From the NCBI GenBank assembly GCA_009783865.1, contig WRCR01000009.1, forward strand, positions 1-28,566: a stretch of DNA of 28,566 bases, in the 5' to 3' direction. The DNA comes from Planctomycetaceae bacterium. GTDB lineage: Bacteria > Planctomycetota > Planctomycetia > Pirellulales > Thermoguttaceae. This document shows positions 16,777-24,319 of the stretch, one piece after another (within the stretch, counting starts at the first letter, position 1; each line of letters opens with the position of its first letter). Under the pieces are notes generated by a model that saw only the letters and a program-made list of their open reading frames with translations, was not told where the DNA came from and did no database searches. The position numbers and the translations under genes are program-made.

Positions 16777-19698
16777 ATGACTGATACCGTTAAACTGCCG
16801 AAACACCTTTTGACACCGGAGTTTGCCGCACTTCGCAAGGCAATACTTGCAGCGGAACCGCAAACTATTGCCGAATACTTTGACGGCATGACCGAAAAGG
16901 AAAGACAAAAACACGCTCCATTTTGTTACGAATGGTTCAAGGTGATAGAGAAGAATTACTTAGGAACGGCACACAATATAACAATAATACTTGACGAAAA
17001 TGATGACATTTCGGAAGTATCGGAGAAGAAACAACAAGACCGCCTTATACTTCGTGAAATATATTGCCGTTCTCACGCGGCATTGGTTGCCACTGCCAGT
17101 TGGTCAGTCATCGACAAAAATGACAGGTCGTGGCTGGACGATGGCATTGAAGCAATACTGCGTTCCCGCCGCCCGGATTGGACGCTCAAGTTCCTCGAAA
17201 AACGGGCAGCCGATATTGATTTGCACATCTGGAGACCGTCACCAACTTGGATTCTTTATAGAAAATTTGTTCACGACAAAATCGTCGAGCCAAGCCGGGC
17301 GGATTCCATTACGGAATTGATGTTCGCCGTGATCGCCGGTGTTCGTCACAAACACATAAGAAAGAACCCGGAAAGTTCGGTTCTCAACGGACTGCAAGAA
17401 GATCCGGCATTGATTGATAATGAACTCTGGAACATATTTGAAATCACAACCTTTCGGCGGAATTGGTCTTTCACCACACACGACAGTTTCAATCATTGGA
17501 AGGATGCGTTTTGCCAATTGATTCGGGAGAACACGCTGCCGCAAGAACGTGTTCTCGACGGTTGTCTTCGTTCCATTCATCGCCCGTTCACCGACCACCA
17601 AGTCAAATGGTTCGTTCAACTTCTTGAACGTTTGATTGCGGAACTGCCGCTCTGTGATGAAGTGCTGGCAGACGATACGAGGTTTTTAGGTCTGCTCGAA
17701 CACTCGCAGCCGACCCCGCGCGGACTCGGTTTGATGATTCTCGAACGATTAGTCAAGAAAGGCGAAATCAACCTGAAAGGTATCGCCGGACGGTTGATTC
17801 CCGTGCTGCGGGAAAGTGCAAAAACCAAGCCGAAGAAAGCCCTCGCTATTCTTGAAAAAATCGCCGCGAAACAATCCGATTTGCGCAAGGAGATATTTCC
17901 GGTCTTGCTAGAAGGATTGCAGCATGAAGAAGCGGAGATTCAAACGGCATCTCTCGACTTGCTTTTGAAACTTGATGCGATGTGTACCCCCAAAATACGC
18001 TATGCCGTACAGAAAATGGTTCCCAACCTTTCGGCATCGGTGCGGAAACGTCTTGCCGGTTGTTTGCCGGAAACACCAAAACCCGCAGCGGGTATCGGCT
18101 TGCGCCCCGCAAAGCCGCCGCTTGAAACGGTACGAGAACCTATCACGCCGATTCGTAATTTTGACGAACTGCTTGACCTTGCCGCACGATTGACATATTC
18201 CGCCGAAAACCCGGACGAAATTGAACGATTACTCGACGGTCTGTCGAGATTGGGACACAAAGAGCCGGAAGATTTTGAACGAAAAACGTCTTCGACATTG
18301 AAACAATTACTTCAACTTATGGGAAACCAAAAAGATTATGAAACCGGCGAATTGTACCTCGGAATTGACCTGCCGTTTCACGGTATTTTTCCCATTTGGG
18401 ACTGCGTCTACTTGCTTTTGACATGGATTTTGAAACGAGTTCCCCATTACACGTCTTCGCAGGAGGAAAGGAAACGCATGGGCAAGGTCAATGTCTTTCG
18501 GGTTGAAATCCAAAAGCGGGTTTGGACGATTTCGGAGTATCCCAAAAGCCGTTCCATTGCTTGTCCGCCGTTTCAACTTTTTTCGGAACACGTCAAAGCC
18601 ATTGCGAATCGGCTTGTTCGACGTGAATCGCAGCAGTTGCTCAGCACACCGACACACTACGGCGGCTGGATTGACCCGATGGTTTTCGTACAACGGCTCA
18701 TTGATGCGCATCATTCTCAAACCGTTCACGGTGAACACGACCGTGTTCTTGCTTTGCTGCGATTAGATTTATCGAAACGAAGTGCCGCTCTCAAGAAACT
18801 CGAAAGGTCCATCAAAGCGAAAGACGAATACATCGATGCAGTCCGCTATGCGTTAGGGGCTTCCGATGTCAGGATTGGCAATACCGCTCATTATTGGATT
18901 GCGGCGGCACGGTGCCGCAGTCCGCTTGTCGACGATTTGAAAATCGAACGAAAATTCCCCGGCTATGGTCCCGATGCCGGTCAAGCGGCGGTCTACTCGC
19001 TGAAACCGGGAAAGCATGTCGGTATCGCAGTCGTCAGTTCTCCGCCGATTGAAAATCGTAACGTTGATTGGTCGCTCTTTCCGACTGTGGGTTTGCACAC
19101 ACCGATTCAGGAAGACCCTCTGAATTTTCGACAGGAGCATTCTTGGAAATTGACGATTTGGCCTCAAAATCTTGACCCTGCCATTGGTTCGGCGATTTTG
19201 CCGCATACTTCCATGTGGGACGCTGCCTATGACACCGGATTTCAACCGTTCATCGATGCCATGCAGTGCCGCGGCGTTCCCGTACATAAAATCGGCGCAG
19301 CGGCGATTGCTGCGGCCCTTGCCATCAAGTGTTCTACCGTTCATACGGCAGCGACAGATACCCTCATCATCACCGTAGAACAAGAACGACTGTCGGTTGA
19401 AACGATGACCGAAGCGGCGTTGGAAATCCTGCCGCTTAATCGCTTGGTTGTTTCCCGCTGGCTCAAACCGCTTCGGATTATCGCCGAGCAGTCCGACCGC
19501 CATGCTGTTTTTGTGTACGAATTATTGGAAAACATCATCGAAAAAATTCCGACGAAAGACGCAGGCAGTTTTCTCGACCTTCTATACGAACTCGGCATAT
19601 CGCTTGACAGGACGATTGCTTCGGAAAACTGCCGGAAATATCTCCAAACACTCACCGGCAGCGGCAAAGCGGCGAAAATTGCGAAGAAATTGTTATAA
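16777..19698 (+). CDS. DUF6493 family protein with HEAT-like repeats
   Basis: A 973-residue cytoplasmic protein with no signal peptide or membrane segment. The start is the ATG at 16777 with AAGGAG 6 bases upstream; the frame is open 12 codons earlier, across a repeat. The N-terminal part (FDGMTEKERQKHAPF, later RRPDWTLKFLEKRAAD) and the C-terminal hallmark QQLLSTPTHYGGWIDPMVF (about 619-637) match my memory of the DUF6493 family. Residues around 305-440 are regular paired helices (GLGLMILERLVKKGEI, KKALAILEKIAAKQSDL, LLEGLQHEEAEIQ) typical of HEAT/ARM scaffolds. Molecular function is unknown. In other bacteria the family is, as I recall, encoded beside SWIM-domain proteins and MoxR-ATPase/VWA genes; here a SWIM gene follows after 71 bases. 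A scaffold or regulator role in such a complex is an inference. Confidence 0.75.
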   Translation: MTDTVKLPKHLLTPEFAALRKAILAAEPQTIAEYFDGMTEKERQKHAPFCYEWFKVIEKNYLGTAHNITIILDENDDISEVSEKKQQDRLILREIYCRSHAALVATASWSVIDKNDRSWLDDGIEAILRSRRPDWTLKFLEKRAADIDLHIWRPSPTWILYRKFVHDKIVEPSRADSITELMFAVIAGVRHKHIRKNPESSVLNGLQEDPALIDNELWNIFEITTFRRNWSFTTHDSFNHWKDAFCQLIRENTLPQERVLDGCLRSIHRPFTDHQVKWFVQLLERLIAELPLCDEVLADDTRFLGLLEHSQPTPRGLGLMILERLVKKGEINLKGIAGRLIPVLRESAKTKPKKALAILEKIAAKQSDLRKEIFPVLLEGLQHEEAEIQTASLDLLLKLDAMCTPKIRYAVQKMVPNLSASVRKRLAGCLPETPKPAAGIGLRPAKPPLETVREPITPIRNFDELLDLAARLTYSAENPDEIERLLDGLSRLGHKEPEDFERKTSSTLKQLLQLMGNQKDYETGELYLGIDLPFHGIFPIWDCVYLLLTWILKRVPHYTSSQEERKRMGKVNVFRVEIQKRVWTISEYPKSRSIACPPFQLFSEHVKAIANRLVRRESQQLLSTPTHYGGWIDPMVFVQRLIDAHHSQTVHGEHDRVLALLRLDLSKRSAALKKLERSIKAKDEYIDAVRYALGASDVRIGNTAHYWIAAARCRSPLVDDLKIERKFPGYGPDAGQAAVYSLKPGKHVGIAVVSSPPIENRNVDWSLFPTVGLHTPIQEDPLNFRQEHSWKLTIWPQNLDPAIGSAILPHTSMWDAAYDTGFQPFIDAMQCRGVPVHKIGAAAIAAALAIKCSTVHTAATDTLIITVEQERLSVETMTEAALEILPLNRLVVSRWLKPLRIIAEQSDRHAVFVYELLENIIEKIPTKDAGSFLDLLYELGISLDRTIASENCRKYLQTLTGSGKAAKIAKKLL

Positions 19699-19723
19699 TA
19701 AACAGTCGGCGACTGCGTCGCCG
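19694..19723 (+). promoter_or_regulatory. Extended -10 box plus 5' hairpin before the SWIM gene
   Basis: TGTTATAAT overlaps the last codons of the DUF6493 gene (TATAAT at 19694-19699). Seven bases later is the perfect stem CGGCGAC / GTCGCCG with loop TGC (19707-19723). The SWIM start is at 19770, so a transcript from here would begin with the hairpin. Confidence 0.5.
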
Positions 19724-19769
19724 GAGTGACATTAATCTTACACTTTCAGTTCATTGACGGAAGAATTCA

Positions 19770-21206
19770 ATGCAAACACTCACTTATGAAGACAAACTAT
19801 ACCGCCGACATAACAACCAACCCTTTTTCAATAAGAACCTTATGACCGCAATCGCCCACACTTATCGTTACGAATTTGCCTCGGAGTTCATACGAGGCAA
19901 ACTCGCACTGGCTGTTGATACCTCTGCACTAAAAACTCCGGCAAAAAAGGAGGAAACGCCGACCACGTTCTTCACCGGAACGCTGCTCAAACCGAAGCGG
20001 ACCGCCGACCTGCTGCGCGGCGTTTCCGAAATCGTAACGGCACGTTACAATAATCCGAATTGGCGGCGGCTTGCCGACCCGGTCATCACCGTCGGCGACG
20101 ACCGAATGCGGTTCGAGGGCTTTTCCGGCTGTTGCAGTGCCTACGCCCGGCTTGACCTGCTGCCCGAAGCCGTTGAAGGCGAGCGTCCCGCACGGGGAAC
20201 CACCAACGTCGATTTCAATCCCGCCATGCTTGCCGCTCTTGCGTCGCTTCGGGACAATGATTACGTTGCGCTAAATATCGGTGCTGAACAAATCGAACTG
20301 TCGAAGAACGCTGAAACAACCGTCGAACGTAAAGTGTCGCTGCCGGTGCGCTGGCTCAAGGGCTTCGTCGAGATTCAAGCGTATCAGGCGCGCATGATTC
20401 CGGTGCTGGAAATATCGGGTCTCGAAGCCCGCCGGTTTCTGCGGTCAATTCCGCGCACAAAAAGCCGCGCCGCCGTTTATATTCTTCCATCGGGTCGCGG
20501 ACTACGGCTTTCGCAGGTTGCCGGACGCGGCGGTGTCAAAGCGGCGGGACTTGAACGCCTGCGGGTATTGGAAAATTTCGTACACTATGCCGATTTGCTG
20601 CGAATCTACGGCGACGAGGAAAGCGGTACAAGTGCCTGGGAACTTGTGCTGCCGGAAGCCCGATTTCATCTGCTTTTGAGTTGCGATGTGTGGCGCGGTT
20701 TTTCCGGCGAAGGACAAGTTCTCACATCGATTGCGAGCGGTGTGCACGAAAAATACCTCGATAATATAGAACAATCGCTGACGTGGGAATCGGTTATCGA
20801 CGTGGAAAAATTATCGCGTCGAACCGGTGCGTCGCCGGAGGAGATTCGCTCATCGCTGGCGATTCTCGGTACACGCGGACTGGTTGGTTACGACTTGGAA
20901 ACGTCATCGTATTTCCATCGGGTGCTGCCGTTTGACCTTGATTCGGTGGAGAAGTTGCAGCCGCGATTGGTTAATGCACGAAAATTGATTGCCGACGGCA
21001 AGGTGCGCATCACGCTGCAAACGCCGGAACGCACCGAAGCATTTGTCACGGGAACCGACGTGGAACATTTTGTCCGAATAACTGAAACGGAAACCGAATC
21101 TGCCTGTAAATGCACCTGTCCCTGGTACGCCAAACATCAAGGCGACCGCGGTCCATGCAAACACGTATTAGCGGTGCAGTTGATGACGGACGAAAAGGAA
21201 AATTAA
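19770..21206 (+). CDS. SWIM zinc-finger family protein
   Basis: A 478-residue cytoplasmic protein. The C-terminus holds a complete SWIM zinc finger, CKCTCPWYAKHQGDRGPCKH (about 445-464), matching CxCx(n)CxH. SWIM modules bind DNA or protein partners. The rest is a uniform region typical of SWIM proteins from MoxR/VWA-type clusters: an N-terminal YRYEFASEFIRGKLALAVD segment, then FTGTLLKPKRTADLLRGVSEIV, and near 325-390 a winged-helix-like stretch (LSRRTGASPEEIRSSLAILGTRGLVGYD). The ATG at 19770 has GGAAG 6 bases upstream. It lies 71 bases after the DUF6493 gene, in the same direction, and is followed by an inverted repeat and a possible MoxR stump. The partner role is inferred from family context. 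Confidence 0.88.
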   Translation: MQTLTYEDKLYRRHNNQPFFNKNLMTAIAHTYRYEFASEFIRGKLALAVDTSALKTPAKKEETPTTFFTGTLLKPKRTADLLRGVSEIVTARYNNPNWRRLADPVITVGDDRMRFEGFSGCCSAYARLDLLPEAVEGERPARGTTNVDFNPAMLAALASLRDNDYVALNIGAEQIELSKNAETTVERKVSLPVRWLKGFVEIQAYQARMIPVLEISGLEARRFLRSIPRTKSRAAVYILPSGRGLRLSQVAGRGGVKAAGLERLRVLENFVHYADLLRIYGDEESGTSAWELVLPEARFHLLLSCDVWRGFSGEGQVLTSIASGVHEKYLDNIEQSLTWESVIDVEKLSRRTGASPEEIRSSLAILGTRGLVGYDLETSSYFHRVLPFDLDSVEKLQPRLVNARKLIADGKVRITLQTPERTEAFVTGTDVEHFVRITETETESACKCTCPWYAKHQGDRGPCKHVLAVQLMTDEKEN

Positions 21207-21207
21207 G

Positions 21208-21287
21208 TTTCGCACAAAGGCACAAAGTTCACAAAGAAGTTAAAAGCATCAGAGCATCCTTTGTGCCCTTCGTGCCTTTGTGTGAAA
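21208..21287. repeat. 29-base imperfect inverted repeat downstream of the SWIM gene
   Basis: Arms at 21208-21236 and 21259-21287 are near-perfect reverse complements (core CACAAAGGCAC / GTGCCTTTGTG) around a 22-base loop. It begins right after the SWIM stop codon. It may form a large transcript-end hairpin, but similar CACAAAGGCACAAAG sequences are, from memory, dispersed in other genomes, so it may be a mobile palindromic element. Confidence 0.75.
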
Positions 21288-21307
21288 AACAACATCCAAC
21301 CATTTTG

Positions 21308-21388
21308 ATGACTGACGCGCCCAGTCCGGTTGCCGAAAAACAACTCGATGAATTGGCGATTGTGTGCAAATCAGAACCACAGGCGTAA
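21308..21388 (+). pseudogene. Possible N-terminal stump of a MoxR-type ATPase gene
   Basis: A 26-codon open frame, ATG to TAA. Its middle, PSPVAEKQLDELAIVCKSEP, resembles my memory of the N-terminus of MoxR-type AAA ATPases that accompany SWIM and DUF6493 genes (pattern RPHAExxxADELAALxxxDxRP). It sits in the position where such a gene would follow the SWIM gene. The frame stops just before a family II repeat fragment (TACGAGCGGCGGG, 21401-21413), and no ATPase sequence (Walker A or B) follows in any frame. The resemblance is short and judged by eye. It could instead be a chance open frame. Confidence 0.3.
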
Positions 21389-21645
21389 ATTGCGAAATAA
21401 TACGAGCGGCGGGAGACCTTAACTTAAATGGTGATATACCTACATTACCCCGAAGCGATTGTGTTTTTAACAAAATATGTGCCCTTAGTAGCATAAAGTG
21501 ACTAAACCCTCATCCCTTATACCCTTATTGTGTTGCGGATAATGGTATAAGGGCACAGTAGGAAACGCACCGCTGCCGCACGCTAAACTTACTTTTCTAT
21601 AGGCGTATGTGTCAACGCCGTCTTCAAGGACTCCGTCCGCTAAAC
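21389..21645. other. Gene-free stretch with repeat debris
   Basis: No coding signal is visible. It contains a family II fragment (21401-21413), a stem CCCTTATACC (21514-21523) / GGTATAAGGG (21544-21553) that extends inward by four pairs, an outer GTGCCCTTA (21479-21487) / TAAGGGCAC (21548-21556) pair that competes with that stem, and a 14-base direct repeat CGCTAAACTTACTT at 21581-21594 and 21638-21651. The second copy overlaps the esterase stop, so the first may be a duplicated gene end. The stretch looks like the scar of a deletion or element insertion. Confidence 0.55.
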
Positions 21646-22551
21646 TTACTTCGTAACTTTTTCGATAAACGCCTTCATTTGTCTTGCCGTGTCAGGTGAA
21701 CTGGCAACAGTACCGTGGTCACATCCAAGGTTTTCATAAAATTCAACATGCGGATGTTTCATCACCCGAAGCGTTGCATACAAGAATTCATTTTCTTCAA
21801 CGCGGGCAGGCCATTCTTTTTTACGGTCGCCGACTATTAATACCATCGGCGGTGCCTTCACCGAAATGTGATAAAACGGAGCGTTTTCATCAATGACCGG
21901 CACCTGCTCCGGCTGCGGATAATTCAAAAGTTGCCGGACGTGAAAATGAGTCGTCACCTGTCCGCTGAGCAGTATCAGTCCGGCAATACGCTCCGGTTGA
22001 ATCTCATGCGGTTTCAGCCAGCGGGAATCAAAACCGACCATAGCAGAAAGATATGCACCGGCACTGTGTCCGCCGACGAATATCTTTTTGGAATCGCCGC
22101 CGTAACGTTCGATGTTGGCAAAAGCCCACGCAGCGGCAGCGGCGGCATCTTCAATAAAGTCGGGGAAGTTTCCCTTTCCTTTTTCGGACAATTTTTTCTC
22201 TTGTTCCTTTGCCGCCTCTTCAAAAGAGTCGGGAAATTTGGCTTTCGGAGACAGCCGATAACCAACGGCAACATTCACAATCTGTTCATTCTTGAGCATA
22301 GGCGCATACGCCTTACTTCCTACGGAAAGACCGCCGCCGTGAAACCAGAGGAGAACGGGCAAGCCCTTTGCATTCTCCGGCGCAGAAATATCTAAAACAC
22401 ATTGTGTTTTTTGATACTCACCGGCTTTGCTCAATGCCGATTCCGAGTAATAGGACAGGTTCTTCCATTCCTTGCGCACCGGTTCTGCGGCACAAATGAA
22501 TGAAGACGTGAAAAGTAATAAACACAGCGAAAATTTTGCGAGATGGTTCAT
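21646..22551 (-). CDS. Exported alpha/beta-hydrolase esterase
   Basis: A 301-residue carboxylesterase/acetyl-esterase-like protein with a signal peptide (FSLCLLLFTSSFICA). It has the oxyanion motif HGGG (FHGGGLSVGS), the nucleophile elbow GHSAG, an acid candidate in IVGDRKKEW and the His in GCDHGT, so the triad looks complete. This is the hormone-sensitive-lipase-like/BD-FAE group, often acting on acetylated or short-chain esters; in a secreted planctomycete protein polysaccharide de-acetylation is plausible but not shown. Residues about 105-140 contain an apparent internal duplication (KFPDSFEEAA, then NFPDFIEDAA) that lengthens the loop before the DAAAAAAW helix. It lies 78 bases downstream of the ankyrin/serine hydrolase gene on the same strand. 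Confidence 0.85.
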   Translation of the reverse strand: MNHLAKFSLCLLLFTSSFICAAEPVRKEWKNLSYYSESALSKAGEYQKTQCVLDISAPENAKGLPVLLWFHGGGLSVGSKAYAPMLKNEQIVNVAVGYRLSPKAKFPDSFEEAAKEQEKKLSEKGKGNFPDFIEDAAAAAAWAFANIERYGGDSKKIFVGGHSAGAYLSAMVGFDSRWLKPHEIQPERIAGLILLSGQVTTHFHVRQLLNYPQPEQVPVIDENAPFYHISVKAPPMVLIVGDRKKEWPARVEENEFLYATLRVMKHPHVEFYENLGCDHGTVASSPDTARQMKAFIEKVTK

Positions 22552-22629
22552 CGTTCTTCTGTTGGTAAAAGGTTAAAGGCAGGTTGCCGACCGCCGGGCA
22601 GCAACAAATTACTGTTCAGCATCAGTAGG

Positions 22630-24123
22630 TCACTTTTTAATTTTTTCATAGATTCTCGTAAATAATTGATTTCTGTCTTTCGTAAAATCGTTATCAGGAT
22701 CAGGAGCACTATTTATTAAAATGACATAATTATAGCCGTTTGAAACTCTTCCCATTAAAGTTGCAACTCCCGACCGGCTTCCCGCATGGTACCAGCCGTT
22801 ATTTTGGTTCACAAACCAGCCAAGAGCATACCTCGGGTTTTGCGGCGACGGTGTCAACATTATTCTCATGGTATCATCCCTTAATATGTCCGGTACATTT
22901 GAAAAACCATCTACACGAGCCAATAATTGCAAGAGTTCGATAGGATTAGCAACCCATCCGCCATTTGCATCTCTGTGAGACGGAGACCTATAGGGGTTCT
23001 TATCGTTATCTCCAATATGTTCGACTTCGTCGGGACCAGAAGCAACCGCTCCAATCCTCATGCCGCTTATTCCGCATGGCATCAAAATATTTTTTTTGAC
23101 ATACTCTTCATACGTCATTCCGCTTTTTTTCTCTATCACCCTTCCAAGTACCCAATAACCAAAATTTGAATAATCGTACTTCGTTCCCGGTAAATGTTCA
23201 ATGGGATATTCTCTAATAGTGGTTCGTATAAGTTCCTTCCCAGATATATTTGATACCGGATCTTTCTTTGAATGCCCCCACCCTCCGGCAGTATGTTCCA
23301 GCAACTGTTTTACCGTTATTTTGACCGGGCTATTTTCATATTTCGGCACACCGTACTCGCCTTTGAAAATACCGGTTTCACCAAACACTTCTTCATTGAG
23401 ATTCAGTTTTCTCTCTTCCGCTAATTTCATCACCGCAATTGCTGTAACCGACTTTGATATAGAAGCAATTCTCATCCGATGTTTCGGTGTCAATGGAATC
23501 TTGTGTTCTTTGTCGGCATAGCCAACGGCACCGGCATAGAGAAGTTTTTCACGATAGGAAATTGCCACGGAGATACCGCCGGGCAAGGAGTATTTGTTGT
23601 AAAAATCTCTTAAAACACCATCAACCGCCGCCCGGTCGTTCATTGACAACGTTCCGACACTTTGTTGCATTGAAACAGACGTTCCTGTTCCGCTGTTTCG
23701 CTGCGCTGAAGCAGGCGTTGCTGTTTTACTCTTTCGCTGTTGCGGCACCGGCGTTTCCGTTTCATTTCCGCCTGCCTCTCGAATAATCGCTTTCTTTTCT
23801 TCCGAGTCGGCAATATCCAACGGTGTTTTACCGGCAGTATTTTTTGTATTGACATCAGCACCCTGGGCAATAAGCAACTGTGTCACATCCACACTCGGAT
23901 TGCGCATTGCGGCATAGTGTATCGGTGCCCAGCCGATATTATTTTTCGCATTGACATCGGCTCCCTTGTCAAGAAAATGCCTCACATCACCTACGGTGCC
24001 GCGTTCAGCGGCTTGAAAAATATCCTTGAAACGGGATTGGAAAGGCGTACCGTTTTCATCGGCATTGACGGCAAGAACAAGCAAGAAGTAAAAGAAAACG
24101 GCAAGGTAAACAGTCCTTTTCAT
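22630..24123 (-). CDS. Exported ankyrin-repeat/beta-lactamase-fold serine hydrolase fusion
   Basis: A 497-residue protein with a signal peptide (TVYLAVFFYFLLVLAVNA). Residues about 35-120 hold two to three ankyrin repeats (FLDKGADVNAKNNIGWAPIH, LLIAQGADVNTKNTAGKTPL). A Thr/Ser/Gln-rich linker (about 120-165) follows, then a class C beta-lactamase/D-Ala-D-Ala peptidase-type domain. The nucleophile motif is SISKS (SxxK, near 220), the second motif is YSN in DYSNFGYWVLG, and YHAGSRSG is the third (HxG). All three are present, so the enzyme should be active on a peptide, ester or lactam in the periplasm. The ankyrin part suggests protein binding. The linker is built from 36-base tandem repeats. 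The substrate is not known; it may be a peptidoglycan peptidase, an esterase or a self-protection enzyme. Confidence 0.85.
   Translation of the reverse strand: MKRTVYLAVFFYFLLVLAVNADENGTPFQSRFKDIFQAAERGTVGDVRHFLDKGADVNAKNNIGWAPIHYAAMRNPSVDVTQLLIAQGADVNTKNTAGKTPLDIADSEEKKAIIREAGGNETETPVPQQRKSKTATPASAQRNSGTGTSVSMQQSVGTLSMNDRAAVDGVLRDFYNKYSLPGGISVAISYREKLLYAGAVGYADKEHKIPLTPKHRMRIASISKSVTAIAVMKLAEERKLNLNEEVFGETGIFKGEYGVPKYENSPVKITVKQLLEHTAGGWGHSKKDPVSNISGKELIRTTIREYPIEHLPGTKYDYSNFGYWVLGRVIEKKSGMTYEEYVKKNILMPCGISGMRIGAVASGPDEVEHIGDNDKNPYRSPSHRDANGGWVANPIELLQLLARVDGFSNVPDILRDDTMRIMLTPSPQNPRYALGWFVNQNNGWYHAGSRSGVATLMGRVSNGYNYVILINSAPDPDNDFTKDRNQLFTRIYEKIKK
23666..23773. repeat. 36-base imperfect tandem repeat in the hydrolase linker
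   Basis: Three units (23666-23701, 23702-23737, 23738-23773) share the frame CTGAARCAGRCGTT and encode 12-residue units such as QRNSGTGTSVSM and QRKSKTATPASA. Units 1 and 2 are clear; unit 3 is more diverged. They lengthen the linker between the ankyrin and hydrolase domains. Confidence 0.6.
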
Positions 24124-24265
24124 AGTAATTTCTCTATCTTCTTGTTATTTTTACTTTGTATTAACCCGTTCCGCGTTACTGTATTTCATGTAAACTGTGC
24201 TTTTCCCTGTCTATTGTACGTTATTTATTTTACGCTGTCCATAGTTTTTGAGGTTGATTAAGAAA

Positions 24266-24286
24266 GCAGGAAACTGTGTTTCCCGC
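24266..24286 (-). terminator. Intrinsic terminator of the sugar isomerase-like gene
   Basis: On the minus strand GCGGGAAAC, loop ACA, GTTTCCTGC, followed by TTTCTT. It lies 34 bases past the stop of the minus-strand gene at 24320. The stem has one mismatch. The rest of the 24124-24319 gap shows nothing else I can name. Confidence 0.65.
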
Positions 24287-24319
24287 TCGAAAAATTGCAT
24301 GATTGGCAATAATCGACAA

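Noticed and set aside
21514..21553. Intrinsic terminator for the SWIM transcript
   Set aside because: The stem is good but there is no T-tract on either strand, and the loop is long, so I list it only as repeat debris.
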